From: Nonomuraea candida
GTDB lineage: Bacteria; Actinomycetota; Actinomycetes; Streptosporangiales; Streptosporangiaceae
Direction of reading: 5' to 3'
Length of the DNA: 64,000 nt
Assembly: GCF_000725485.1 (NCBI RefSeq)
Contig: NZ_KL647031.1
Coordinates: forward strand, 698,171-762,170
The notes under the pieces were generated by a model. It saw nothing but the letters and a program-made list of their open reading frames with translations, searched no databases and was not told where the DNA came from. A program made the translations under genes and the position numbers. Positions 18,882 to 27,931 of the stretch are shown here, one piece after another (within the stretch, counting starts at the first letter, position 1; every line of letters starts with the position of its first letter).

Positions 18882-20765
18882 TCAGCCGCAGAGCTGGTCG
18901 AGGGACTCGGCCTCGCTGCTCTTCTGCGAGTTGCGGGTGGGCGTCTGCGTGGGCGCGGCGGCGCGGGTCGTCGCCGGCGTCGAGGCCGAGGCGGGCGCGC
19001 TGGGGGAGGCGCTCACGTTCGCGGTCTGCGCCTGGCGGGCCGGGCGCGTCGAGTTGATGATCGCCCGCTTCGTGGCCTGGCGGATCTTGGCCCAGTTCGC
19101 GTTGCCCGGGTAGAAGTGGGGCGGCACGAACTGCAGGCTGGTGATCTTGGCGTCCTTGACCTTGAGCGCCAGGTCCATCAGCGGCTGCAGCAGGTCGCGG
19201 GGGATGTTCGTCTGGGCCGCCCGCTTGGCCGCGCCGGCCAGCTTGTTGAAGTTGGCCAGGATCACGGTCGGCGTGGCCTGCTGGGCGAAGGCGCCGATGA
19301 CGCAGCGCTGGCGGGCCATCCGGGAGAAGTCGTCGCTGCCGACGCGGGAGCGGCCGTACCACAGGGCCTGCTCGCCGGTCAGCTTGCGGTCGCCGGCCCT
19401 GATCGTGCCGGCCGTGCCGTAGAGGCCGCCCCACTTGACGTCCTGCTCGACGTGGATGCGCAGGCCGCCGATGGCGTCGACCAGGTCGGCGAAGCCGTAC
19501 ATGTTCATCAGGGCGTAGTAGTCGATCTTCAGACCCAGGGTGTGGCCGATGGCGTCCATCAGGGCACGCGGGCCCTTGTTCCTGCCCCCCATGAGCTCGG
19601 GGTGGTCGTTGGCGTACTGCCAGACCTCGTTGAGCAGGCCGCCGTTGGGCAGCTCGGCCATGAAGCCGTTGGGGAACTGCTTGTGCAGCGGCGAGCTGGC
19701 GGGGAAGCGCACGTGCTGGAGGTTGCGCGGCAGGCTGAACAGCACCGTCGCGCCGGTCCTGACGTCCACGCTGGCCACGTTCATGCTGTCGGTGCGCACC
19801 CCGGTCCTGTTGCCGGCCGCGTCGCCGCCGACCAGCAGGAAGTTCATCCGGTCCCGGCCGTTCCAGGGGTCCTCGGGGTTCTGGACCGTCTGCGGCACCT
19901 CCGGGTCGTGGTGGGTGGGGAAGATGCTGAACGCGTCGCGCGCGCCCATGGCGACGTTGGCGGTCAGCGCGAACGGCGACATGACCGCCACGCACAACAC
20001 GCCCACCACGATGCCGCTGACCACCTGGCCCTGCATGTTCAGCCGGCTCGGGCCGAGCACCACGTACGAGGTGACCAGCAGCGCGAACCAGGCCAGGGCG
20101 AGGATCGAGGTGACGGCGATGACGCCGACCATCGCGCCGTCGCGGACCAGGAAGGTGGCGTTCGACAGGTCTCCGGCCACGGTCAGGCCGTAGGCCAGGA
20201 GCCCGAGCAGCAGCACCGCGTACACGCTGATCAGCGCCAGCCCGGTACGGCGGTGCCCGGCCCGCAGGTGAGCGGCGCCGGGCACGACGGCTGACAGGGC
20301 GGTCCAGCCGAGCATCGAGGCGGTGGTGAGCGGCTTGGCGAAGCGCGGGGCGGCCGAGCCGGCGGGGCGGGGCTTCGGCGCGCGCGGCTTGGCGGCGCGC
20401 GGCCTGCCCTCTTCGCGGGACCGGGCGGGCTGGGCAGGCCGGGCGGATTGAGCGGACTGGGCGGACTGGGCGGGCCGGGTGGACCTGGCCGACTTGGACG
20501 ACTTGCCCGGTTCGGTGGCCTGGGAACGGGGCGGTTCGCCCGGCTCCGCCGGCCCGGCCGGCGCGGCGGGCTTGGCCGGCTTGGCGTCCTGCCCGGCGGG
20601 CCGCGCGGGCTTGGCGTCCTGGCCGGCCGGTCGCGCGGACGGGCCGGACTGGCCGGACTGGGCCGGTCGGCCGGGCTTGGCGGGCTGTGCGGACGGGCGT
20701 GATCGTCGCGTGGGGCGCCGTTTCCTGCCTTCAGGCGTGCTGCCTACCCCATCGCGATTGTCCAC
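18882..20765 (-). CDS. LytR-CpsA-Psr (LCP) family cell-wall ligase
   Basis: The 627-residue product has a 135-residue Ala/Pro/Lys/Arg-rich cytoplasmic tail with short repeats (RPAGQDAKPA twice), about four membrane helices (149-290), and an extracellular LCP domain (about 310-540; NFLLVGGDAAGNRTGVRTDSMNVASV, QALWYGRSRVGSDDFSRMARQ, the Arg-rich pyrophosphate-binding elements). LCP enzymes transfer wall polymers from lipid carrier to peptidoglycan. The C-terminal 60 residues are Ser/Ala/Thr-rich. Most LCP proteins have one helix; the multi-helix form is an actinobacterial variant. Confidence 0.9.
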   Translation of the reverse strand: MDNRDGVGSTPEGRKRRPTRRSRPSAQPAKPGRPAQSGQSGPSARPAGQDAKPARPAGQDAKPAKPAAPAGPAEPGEPPRSQATEPGKSSKSARSTRPAQSAQSAQSARPAQPARSREEGRPRAAKPRAPKPRPAGSAAPRFAKPLTTASMLGWTALSAVVPGAAHLRAGHRRTGLALISVYAVLLLGLLAYGLTVAGDLSNATFLVRDGAMVGVIAVTSILALAWFALLVTSYVVLGPSRLNMQGQVVSGIVVGVLCVAVMSPFALTANVAMGARDAFSIFPTHHDPEVPQTVQNPEDPWNGRDRMNFLLVGGDAAGNRTGVRTDSMNVASVDVRTGATVLFSLPRNLQHVRFPASSPLHKQFPNGFMAELPNGGLLNEVWQYANDHPELMGGRNKGPRALMDAIGHTLGLKIDYYALMNMYGFADLVDAIGGLRIHVEQDVKWGGLYGTAGTIRAGDRKLTGEQALWYGRSRVGSDDFSRMARQRCVIGAFAQQATPTVILANFNKLAGAAKRAAQTNIPRDLLQPLMDLALKVKDAKITSLQFVPPHFYPGNANWAKIRQATKRAIINSTRPARQAQTANVSASPSAPASASTPATTRAAAPTQTPTRNSQKSSEAESLDQLCG

Positions 20766-20899
20766 ACCCGGCTCCTTAAACGCCTACCAGGCAAAACCCG
20801 CGTTTTGCCCCCCGATCGGCACAAGATTGCCAGGATTCTAGCCCCCATACCTGGACATCAGAGACATGTGCCCAACCTGAGATGAACGCCACGGGACCA

Positions 20900-22417
20900 T
20901 CAGGAGACGGTCGAAGAGGGCGCCATCCACGTGTTGCACTGGAATGTCTTGTTCTTCTGCCACCCCTGCCGGAACCACAGATTGTTGTTGACCGGCTTGC
21001 CGTGATCGCGCGGATAGCCCGGATGGTCGCCCACCCGTCCGTAGAAGTAGAACAGCTGCCCGCGCTGGGCCGTGCTCACCGGATACGACGCCGCCACCGA
21101 CCGCATCCACATGCCGCCGAAGCAGGTGGCCTGCAGTTCGAGCCGGCGGCTGAGCGCCAGCTTGCCGCTCTGGCTGGTGGAGTCCAGCGTCGAGCGCCAC
21201 CACGAGTCCATCAGGCCCGTGATGTTCTGCACGTGGTGGCCGTACTCGTGGGCCATCATGCTGATGATGCCGCCGTGCCAGGAGATGATCTGGCCGTAGC
21301 CGAGCGCGTTGCCGTTGCCCCTGGCCATCGCCGAGGTGGAGGCGTAGATGGTGCTGTTGCGCGGGCAGTAGTACGGCACGATGCTGCCCGGCGAGGGATA
21401 GTCGCCGCACGCGCCCCGGCCCCGCCCCGACACGATGGCGTAGTTGGGCGCCCTGAACTCGATGCCCTGCTTCTCCAGGATCGGCTTCCACGCCCGGTCC
21501 ATGCACCTGCCGGTCTTCAGGATCAGCGCCTTGAGCCGGGCGTGGTCGTAGATGCTCACGTTCCCGGCCCGGCAGTTCAGCCTGGGCAGGGAGCCGGCCT
21601 TGTACATGGTGTTGTTCTTCAGGCTCGTGTTCAGCGTGACCTGGGGCGGCGGCTCGGGCTCCCTGGTCGGCTGCTGGGTGGGCCGCTGGGTCGGCTCCTC
21701 GTCGCGGGTCCTGGTGGGCACGGGCTCGGAGTCCCGGGTGGGCTCGGCCGAGGGGCCGTACGTCGGGATCGCCACCGGCGTCGTCGTGTCCGAGCCGCGC
21801 GAGCCGTCCAGCAGCGCCGCCCCGATCACGATCAGCACGAACAGCGCCGCCAGCGAGCCGAACACGGCGCCGATCACCGCGATGGCGCCCGTCCCCGACT
21901 TCCTGCGCGGCGGGTGCTGCTGCCACTGCCGCGGCGGCATGGGCGGCGGCGGTGGCGGGGGCGGCGGGGGCTGGGGCGGCCGCTGATGGGGCTGCGCGTA
22001 CGGGGGCTGCGCGTACGGGGGCTGCCCGTACGGGGGCTGCCCGTGCGGCGGCTGCCCGTGCGGCGCCTGAGGGTGCGGAGGCTGCCCGTAGGGCGGCCGG
22101 CCGTACGGCGGCGCCTGAGGATGGGGCGGCTGCCCCTGAGGGGGCCCGTACGGCGGCTGCGGGAACGGATGGGGCGGCCCCTGGGGAGGCGCCGGCTGCG
22201 GGTACGGCTGTCCCTGCGGCGGCGCCGGCTGGGGGTGCGGCGGCCCGTGCGGCGGCCCTTGCGGCGGCGCCGGCGGCGGGGGCTGGGGCGGCTGCGGGTG
22301 CGGCGCGCCCTGCGGCTGCGGTTGCCGGTGACCGGGCGGCGGCCAGGGCAGGGAGGGTGGCCTCTGTGGCTGGTGTGGCCCCTGTGGCGGCGGTGGGTAT
22401 TGCCCGTTGCCTGTCAC
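20900..22417 (-). CDS. Membrane-anchored zinc metallopeptidase (YpfJ-like, PF04228 type)
   Basis: The 505-residue product has a Pro/Gln/His-rich repetitive N-terminus (residues 1-165, recurring PPYGQPP-like units), one membrane helix (about 177-205), a Thr/Pro/Glu linker, and a predicted neutral zinc metallopeptidase domain. The HExxH motif is in [15 protein letters not shown], with C(x)DYPS and ELQATCFGG further landmarks. The active domain should face outside. Start GTG at 22417; the N-terminal repeat makes an internal start possible but none has a good ribosome site. Confidence 0.88.
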   Translation of the reverse strand: MTGNGQYPPPPQGPHQPQRPPSLPWPPPGHRQPQPQGAPHPQPPQPPPPAPPQGPPHGPPHPQPAPPQGQPYPQPAPPQGPPHPFPQPPYGPPQGQPPHPQAPPYGRPPYGQPPHPQAPHGQPPHGQPPYGQPPYAQPPYAQPHQRPPQPPPPPPPPPPMPPRQWQQHPPRRKSGTGAIAVIGAVFGSLAALFVLIVIGAALLDGSRGSDTTTPVAIPTYGPSAEPTRDSEPVPTRTRDEEPTQRPTQQPTREPEPPPQVTLNTSLKNNTMYKAGSLPRLNCRAGNVSIYDHARLKALILKTGRCMDRAWKPILEKQGIEFRAPNYAIVSGRGRGACGDYPSPGSIVPYYCPRNSTIYASTSAMARGNGNALGYGQIISWHGGIISMMAHEYGHHVQNITGLMDSWWRSTLDSTSQSGKLALSRRLELQATCFGGMWMRSVAASYPVSTAQRGQLFYFYGRVGDHPGYPRDHGKPVNNNLWFRQGWQKNKTFQCNTWMAPSSTVS

Positions 22418-22554
22418 CCTGTCTCCCCGATCGCCCCGTCGTCCCTAATGCATGGCTTTGTGGGGCCACCAATCGGACCCTTGCCAAATTTGGGGCAAAA
22501 GCATACTGATTTATCACCCGTCACGGATGTAGCGGTGCTCGGTTACAGTCCGAA

Positions 22555-22569
22555 ATCATTCGAGGTGAT
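22555..22569. promoter_or_regulatory. LysR-type T-N11-A site
   Basis: ATCATTCGAGGTGAT has inverted ATCA/TGAT ends and the T-N11-A spacing of LysR binding sites. It lies 50 bases before the LysR gene, where autoregulation is usual. TAGCTT at 22607-22612, seven bases before the ATG, would give a leaderless transcript. Confidence 0.45.
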
Positions 22570-22619
22570 CTCCGCTATCTCCCGGTCCGGGAGACCGGCG
22601 TTGTCCTAGCTTCTTTGGC

Positions 22620-23489
22620 ATGAATCTCCAGCAGCTCCGCTATGTGGTCGCGACTGCGGAGCACCGCACCATGACCGACGCGGCCAGGTCGCTCTACATC
22701 GCGCAGCCTGCGCTCTCGCGCGCGATCCGCGATCTCGAGCGAGAGCTCGGCATGACGCTCTTCGCCCGTTCGGGTCGCGGGGTCGTCGTCACCGCACAGG
22801 GACGCCGGGTGGTCAAGCTGGCGAGAGAGGCACTCGACGCCGTACACGAGATCGAGGGCCTGTCCAACCAGAGCGCCGTCACCGAGGCGGAGCTCCGCAT
22901 CGCCGCCACCCCCAGCCTGGAACCCGGCCTCGCAGGGCGGCTGCTGCCCGCCTACGCGGCCGACCATCCGGGCGTACGCGTGCACATCGTCCGCTGCGAC
23001 GGCCGTGACGGCGTCGTCAGCGCCATCAGGGACCAGCGGGCCGACCTGGGCCTCACGGACCTGCCCGTGCCCACCGACCTCATCACCCATCCGCTCGAAC
23101 GCCAGGAGATCGTGCTGATCTCCCCGCCCGGGCTCGAACTGCCCAACCCGGTGCCGATGGGCAGGCTGCACGGCATGCGCCTGGCACTGCCCGCCCGCGG
23201 CAGCATGCGGCGCAGGGAACTCGACGCGATGTTCGGCAAGTACGCCGTCACCCCGGTGGTCGTGCTCGAGACCGACGAACGCAACGGCTGGCTCAACGCC
23301 GTGCGCAAGGGGCAGGCGTCGCTGCTGTGGTACCGCGGCATGGCCGAACAGGCCGGGCGCGCGGGCCTGGTGGTGCGCTCGCTCGACCCCGCGCTGCGCC
23401 GCGTCATAGCCGTCGTGCACGCCCGCCGCCGCCTGCCGCTCATCGCCCAGGACTTCCTGGCGACCGCGGAGAAGGGGACCGCCGCCTGA
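22620..23489 (+). CDS. LysR-family transcriptional regulator
   Basis: The 289-residue product has the standard LysR helix-turn-helix at residues 1-60 (MNLQQLRYVVATAEHRTMTD, AARSLYIAQPALSRAIRDLE) and a periplasmic-binding-like effector domain. The neighbours, a metallopeptidase gene upstream on the opposite strand and a histidine kinase gene convergent downstream, give no clear target. The ATG has no Shine-Dalgarno sequence, and the closeness of a -10-like box suggests a leaderless mRNA. Confidence 0.9.
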   Translation: MNLQQLRYVVATAEHRTMTDAARSLYIAQPALSRAIRDLERELGMTLFARSGRGVVVTAQGRRVVKLAREALDAVHEIEGLSNQSAVTEAELRIAATPSLEPGLAGRLLPAYAADHPGVRVHIVRCDGRDGVVSAIRDQRADLGLTDLPVPTDLITHPLERQEIVLISPPGLELPNPVPMGRLHGMRLALPARGSMRRRELDAMFGKYAVTPVVVLETDERNGWLNAVRKGQASLLWYRGMAEQAGRAGLVVRSLDPALRRVIAVVHARRRLPLIAQDFLATAEKGTAA

Positions 23490-23514
23490 CCTTTCGGGAA
23501 CGATCCATTTCCTC

Positions 23515-24861
23515 TCAGCGGGCGACCGGCAGGGTCACCACGGCACGCAGGCCCGGCTCCGCGTCCTCCAGACGCACGCTGCCGCCGTGCGCCCGCACGG
23601 TCTCCCGCACGATCGCCAGCCCCAGCCCCGCCCCGCCCTCGTCCCGGCTGCGCCCGGAGTCGAGCCGGGTGAAGCGGTTGAAGACCCGCTCCCGGTCCTG
23701 CTCGGGGATGCCGGGGCCGTCGTCGGTGACCGTGAGCACGCCGTCGGACGTCAGCGCCACCTCGATCGTGGAAGCGGTGTGGCGCGCGGCGTTGTCCATC
23801 AGGTTCGTCAGCACCCGGCTCAGGTCGAGGGCGTCACCGCGCACCACCACGGGGTCGCAGGCGGTCAGCCGGGCCTCGGCGTAGCGGTCCACGGTCTGGC
23901 GCACCACCTCGTCGAGGTCCACCGGCTCGCGCCGGGCGGGCACGCCGCCGCGCTCGTCGAGCCTGGCCAGCGCCAGCAGGTCCTCGGCCAGCCGGGACAG
24001 CCGCATGGTGTCCTCCAGCACGCCCTCGGCGGTCTCCTGCCAGTCCTGGCCGTCGGGGTGCCCGAGCGCCACTTCGAGCTGCAGCCTGATGCTGGCCAGC
24101 GGGCTGCGCAGCTCGTGCGCGGCGTCGGAGACCAGCGCCCGCTGGCGCTGCTCGGCCTCCTCCAGCCGGGCCAGCATGTCGTTGAGCGTGGTGGCCAGCG
24201 AGTGCACCTCGTCACGCGACTGCGGCACCGGCAGCCGGCGCGACCTGGCGGTGTGCGTGATGTCCGCCGCGCCCCTGCGCAGCGCCGCGATCGGGCGCAG
24301 GGTGCGGCCGATCATCAGCCAGCTCGCCACCGCCAGCAGCACGACCAGCGCCGGCGTGCCGACCAGCAGCACCCGGCCGGCCGTGCCCAGGCTGGTCTGG
24401 ATCTCGCCGACCGGCCGGGCCGCCACCACCGTCTGGCCGCGGTCCGCGCTGAGCACGATGACCCGCAGGAACCCGGGGATGGCGTACGGCCGGCCGTCCA
24501 GCTCCGTCGCCTGCCCGTGCCTCAGCACCCTGGCCCGGTCCCCGGCGTCCAGCAGCGGCACCAGCCGGTCGGCCCCGTACGTGACGTGCGTGATCCGCCC
24601 GCGCGCGTCGATGACCTGCACGATCGTGCCGTCGTGGGTGGTGATCGGGCTGGTCAGCGTGCCCGCGTCGGCCGCCACCCGCACGGCCTGGGCCTGCTGC
24701 CTGGTGGACTCGTCGACGGTGTCCATCAGGGCGCGTTCGAGCACGCTCAGCAGCACCGAGGCCGACACGGCCAGCGCCAGCGCGAGCACCGCGGCGGCGG
24801 CCACCGTGAGCCGGAAACGCAGCCCCTGCCGCCGCCACCACAGCAGCGGGGAGTCAGCCAC
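23515..24861 (-). CDS. Sensor histidine kinase (OmpR-system partner)
   Basis: The 448-residue product has two membrane helices (about 15-38 and 160-180) bracketing an extracellular sensor region, HAMP, HisKA with phospho-accepting His in SDAAHELRSPLAS, and an ATPase with N-box LMDNAARHT, DDGPGIPEQD and GGAGLGLAIV. It overlaps the response-regulator gene upstream by eight bases, so the two are co-translated. Signal unknown; the shared operator suggests that the system governs the LolA-like/ABC operon two genes away, which would fit envelope or drug stress. Confidence 0.92.
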   Translation of the reverse strand: MADSPLLWWRRQGLRFRLTVAAAAVLALALAVSASVLLSVLERALMDTVDESTRQQAQAVRVAADAGTLTSPITTHDGTIVQVIDARGRITHVTYGADRLVPLLDAGDRARVLRHGQATELDGRPYAIPGFLRVIVLSADRGQTVVAARPVGEIQTSLGTAGRVLLVGTPALVVLLAVASWLMIGRTLRPIAALRRGAADITHTARSRRLPVPQSRDEVHSLATTLNDMLARLEEAEQRQRALVSDAAHELRSPLASIRLQLEVALGHPDGQDWQETAEGVLEDTMRLSRLAEDLLALARLDERGGVPARREPVDLDEVVRQTVDRYAEARLTACDPVVVRGDALDLSRVLTNLMDNAARHTASTIEVALTSDGVLTVTDDGPGIPEQDRERVFNRFTRLDSGRSRDEGGAGLGLAIVRETVRAHGGSVRLEDAEPGLRAVVTLPVAR

Positions 24862-25528
24862 CGTCGCCCGCCAGCCGGTAGCCCGCGCCGCGCACGGTCT
24901 GCAGCGCGTTCCTGCCGAACGGGGCGTCGATCTTGCGGCGCAGGTAGCCCACGTACACCTCGACCACGTTCGGGTCGGTGTCGAAGGTGTCCCACACGTG
25001 CTCCAGGATCTCCGACTTCGACACCACCTCGTCGCGCCGCCGCATCAGGTATTCCAGCAGCGCGAACTCCCGCGGCGTCAGCTCGACGGGGCTCTGCCCG
25101 CGCTCCACCCTGCGCCGGGCCGGGTCCAGCGACAGGTCGCCGGCCACCAGCACCGACGGCCGCCGGCCCGCGTCGCGCCGCATCAGCGCCCGCAGCCGGG
25201 CCACCAGCACCACGTACGAGAACGGCTTGGTCAGGTAGTCGTCGGCCCCGAGGTCGAGCCCGTCGGCCATGTCGTACTCGCCGTCCTTGGCCGACAGCAT
25301 CAGGATCGGCACCCAGTTCTCCTCGGCGCGCAGCTGCTTGCACACGTTGTAGCCCGACAGCCTGGGCAGCATGATGTCGAGCACCACGACGTCGTAGTCG
25401 CCGTTCCTGGCCGCGTGCAGCCCCTCCTCGCCGTCGTGGGCGAGATCGACGGCGAAGCCCTCGGCCTGGAGCCCGCGCTGCAACGCCGCAGCCATCCGCC
25501 GTTCGTCCTCGACGACAAGTACTCTCAT
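24854..25528 (-). CDS. OmpR-family response regulator
   Basis: The 224-residue product has a receiver with acidic ED pair at residues 7-8, phospho-acceptor Asp51 (VVVLDIMLP) and Lys101 (LTKPFSY), then a winged-helix DNA-binding domain (ELTPREFALLEYLMRRRDEV, DTDPNVVEVYVGYLRRKID). It precedes and overlaps the kinase gene. GGGAGAATC is eight bases before the ATG. Upstream lies the palindrome CTGAGA-N4-TCTCAG, also found before the LolA-like operon, indicating autoregulation plus control of that operon. Confidence 0.93.
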   Translation of the reverse strand: MRVLVVEDERRMAAALQRGLQAEGFAVDLAHDGEEGLHAARNGDYDVVVLDIMLPRLSGYNVCKQLRAEENWVPILMLSAKDGEYDMADGLDLGADDYLTKPFSYVVLVARLRALMRRDAGRRPSVLVAGDLSLDPARRRVERGQSPVELTPREFALLEYLMRRRDEVVSKSEILEHVWDTFDTDPNVVEVYVGYLRRKIDAPFGRNALQTVRGAGYRLAGDGG

Positions 25529-25571
25529 GTGGCGATTCTCCCGTCCTTCTGCTGAGACGACGCTGAGAAGG

Positions 25572-25587
25572 CTGAGAGCGGTCTCAG
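25572..25587. promoter_or_regulatory. Candidate response-regulator box, own operon
   Basis: CTGAGAGCGGTCTCAG is a perfect six-base inverted repeat with four-base spacer, 44 bases before the response-regulator ATG and overlapping the AraC-family stop codon. Two further GCTGAGA copies (25551-25557, 25562-25568) give direct repeats typical of OmpR-type binding. Confidence 0.6.
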
Positions 25588-26579
25588 ACCTCGGCGCGCG
25601 CCCGCGCCGCCCTGCGGTATTCGCCGGGCGGCATCCCGTACGCCGCCTTGAACGTGCGGTTGAAGAACGCCGCGTCCACGAACCCCCAGCGCGCGGCCAC
25701 GTCGGCGACGCTGACCCCGGCCAGGCGGGGGTCTTCGAGGTCGGCCCGGCAGCGCTCCAGCCGCTGGCCGCGCACGTATTCGCTGATGGTCTGCCCCTCG
25801 GGCCGGAAGATCTGGTGCAGGTGGCGCACCGAGATGTTGCAGGCGGCGGCGATCGAGGACGGGGTCAGCCCCGGCCGGCCGAGATGCCGGCGCACGTGCT
25901 CCTTGACCTCCCTGACGAGCGCCTGCCGCCGCGTGCCGGCCGGCACCGCGTCGCCGGCGCCGATCGCGCCCGCCAGCCAGACCGTGGCCAGCTCGACCGC
26001 CACCCACCCCAGCGGGCCGTCGTCGGCGGCCCCGAGCCGGGAGCCCTCCCGCACGAGGCCGTGCATGAACTGGGCGAGCAGCGCCGCCGGCCCCTCGCGC
26101 GCCGGCAGCGGCCGCACCACGTGGTCGCGCAGCCGCTGCTCGGGCAGGGGCAGCGCGTCGCGGGGGAGCTGGAGGGTGATCATGTGGGTGAGGCCGTCGT
26201 CGCCGCCGGCGGAGTCGACGTCGAACGGCCGGGAGGTGTCGGTCAGCACCAGGTCGCCCGGCGCGACCCGGGCGCGCGAGCGCCCCTGCTCGACCTGTAA
26301 CGACCCGGAGCACAGCAGCGTCACCCACCACTGCTCCGGGTCGGAGCGGCGGATCAGCCGCGGGGTGCGGACCGAGCGCTGGTCGGCGTAGCTCGGCGCG
26401 GACGCCGTCACCCGGCCCAGCTCCTTGACCGCGATGGCGGCGCGGAAGTCGGGCGCGTGCGCGCTGCTGAGGTCGGTGGGGACCAGTTGCCGCGCGGTCA
26501 GGTCGCACCACCACTGGAACCGCTCGGCGGCCGGCACATCCGTGCTGCGTAGCTCGATCACCTGTCTCCTCGACGTCAT
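25584..26579 (-). CDS. AraC-family transcriptional regulator
   Basis: The product (331 residues from the ATG at 26579) has an N-terminal AraC-binding-like cupin domain (about 30-200; PGDLVLTDTSRPFDVDS) and a C-terminal pair of helix-turn-helix motifs (SSIAAACNISVRHLHQIF and VADVAARWGFVDAAFFNRTFKAAYG). A GTG at 26552 preceded by GAGGAG would remove nine residues, and a GTG at 26591 would add four. It is divergent from the LolA-like/ABC operon. Ligand unknown. Confidence 0.88.
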   Translation of the reverse strand: MTSRRQVIELRSTDVPAAERFQWWCDLTARQLVPTDLSSAHAPDFRAAIAVKELGRVTASAPSYADQRSVRTPRLIRRSDPEQWWVTLLCSGSLQVEQGRSRARVAPGDLVLTDTSRPFDVDSAGGDDGLTHMITLQLPRDALPLPEQRLRDHVVRPLPAREGPAALLAQFMHGLVREGSRLGAADDGPLGWVAVELATVWLAGAIGAGDAVPAGTRRQALVREVKEHVRRHLGRPGLTPSSIAAACNISVRHLHQIFRPEGQTISEYVRGQRLERCRADLEDPRLAGVSVADVAARWGFVDAAFFNRTFKAAYGMPPGEYRRAARARAEV

Positions 26580-26656
26580 CTCGCCTGGCACTCCATCATC
26601 CCCCGCCCGGCGGCCGCTCGCCCGTACCGGCGCCCACCAGGGGGAACGCGGCCGGC

Positions 26657-26682
26657 CTGAGAGCCGTCTCAGACTGTCTCAG
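26657..26682. promoter_or_regulatory. Candidate response-regulator box, LolA-like/ABC operon
   Basis: CTGAGAGCCGTCTCAG (26657-26672) repeats the element before the response-regulator gene with one base changed in the spacer, and a second GTCTCAG follows ten bases on (26676-26682). It lies 59 bases before the LolA-like start. Confidence 0.6.
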
Positions 26683-26740
26683 GCCCGCCACAGGAAGCAT
26701 GCCGCAGGCTTTGGGCATCGACATACCGTTAAGGAGTGAG

Positions 26741-27931
26741 ATGCGAAGAGGCACGTTCGTGAGGTGGGGAGTCCCGATCGCGGCGGCGGCCGTGATCGGA
26801 GCCGCGATCGGCGCCGGCCCCGTGATCGCCGCGGTGCGAGGCGAGCCCGTGCTGCCCGAGCGCTCGGCCGAGCAACTGCTCGCCGACGCCGTGGCGGCGA
26901 CCGGCAAGGACGGCGGCCTGCCGCCGATGTCCGGCACGGTGCAGCAGACGGCCTCACTCGGCCTGCCCGCGCTGCCGCAGACCGGCTCGGCCTCGCCGCT
27001 GAGCCTGCTGTCCGGCTCGCACGAGGTCAAGGTCTGGTACGGCGCCGCCGACAAGCTGCGGGTGGCCATGCCGACCCAGCTCAACGAGACCAACCTGATA
27101 CTCAACGGCGGCCAGGCGTGGTACTGGGACAGCGCCACCAACACCGCCACCAAGCTGACCGTCAAGCCCGGCACCCGCCCGGCCGGCACGTCCACCCCGG
27201 TGCCCCAGCCGGCCGACCTGACCCCGCAGCAGGTCGCCGCGCGGGTGCTGGCCAACACCGGCGAGCACACCGCGGTCCGGGTGATCAACACCGCCCAGGT
27301 GGCCGGCCGCCCGGTCTACCAGCTCGTGCTGGCGCCCAAGGACGACGGCTCCCTGGTGCAGGAGATCCGGATCGCCCTCGACGGCGAGACGTACGTCCCG
27401 CTCCAGGTCCAGGTGTACGCCAGGGGCTCGGCCGAGCCGGCCTACCAGGTCGGCTTCACCCAGGTGACGTTCACGCCGCCGGCGGAGGAGAACTTCGCCT
27501 TCACCCCGCCCGCGGGCGCCAAGGTGGAGGAGCGCACGCTCGGCGCGGACGGCATCGGGCAGCGCGCCGAGGAGCGCGCCGAGCACGCAAAGGACGTGGC
27601 GGGCGACCTGAAGGTCGTCGGCGACGGCTGGACGAGCGTGGCCGTCGTGCCGTTCTCCCTGGCCGACCTGACGGCCGCGGCGAACGGGCAGAGCGGACAG
27701 AACGGGCAGAGCGGGCCGGCCGGGGACGGCGGCGACCGCTTCGGCGGCGAGGGCGACCCGAGGGCGCTGCTGGACAGCGTGCTCAAGTCCGCCACCCCGG
27801 TGAGCGGCACGTGGGGCTCCGGCAAGCTGATCAAGACCAAGCTCGTCACGGCCCTGCTGACCGACGACGGCCGGCTGCTGGTCGGCGCGGTCACCCCGGA
27901 GGAGATCGTCAAGGCGGCGGGCGTCAGGTGA
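26741..27931 (+). CDS. Exported LolA/RseB-like protein
   Basis: The 396-residue product starts MRRGTFVRWG behind AAGGAG and has an uncleaved signal-anchor or signal peptide (about residues 5-28, ending AAVRG). The body resembles LolA/RseB-type lipid-binding folds of actinobacteria (KVWYGAADKLRVAMPTQLNE, LNGGQAWYWDSATNTATKL, VYQLVLAPKDDGSLVQEIRIAL, PLQVQVYARG). No lipobox Cys is seen. Its stop overlaps the ATPase start (GTGA). Operon position suggests it either senses or carries a lipidic substrate for the ABC unit; neither is proven. Confidence 0.75.
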   Translation: MRRGTFVRWGVPIAAAAVIGAAIGAGPVIAAVRGEPVLPERSAEQLLADAVAATGKDGGLPPMSGTVQQTASLGLPALPQTGSASPLSLLSGSHEVKVWYGAADKLRVAMPTQLNETNLILNGGQAWYWDSATNTATKLTVKPGTRPAGTSTPVPQPADLTPQQVAARVLANTGEHTAVRVINTAQVAGRPVYQLVLAPKDDGSLVQEIRIALDGETYVPLQVQVYARGSAEPAYQVGFTQVTFTPPAEENFAFTPPAGAKVEERTLGADGIGQRAEERAEHAKDVAGDLKVVGDGWTSVAVVPFSLADLTAAANGQSGQNGQSGPAGDGGDRFGGEGDPRALLDSVLKSATPVSGTWGSGKLIKTKLVTALLTDDGRLLVGAVTPEEIVKAAGVR

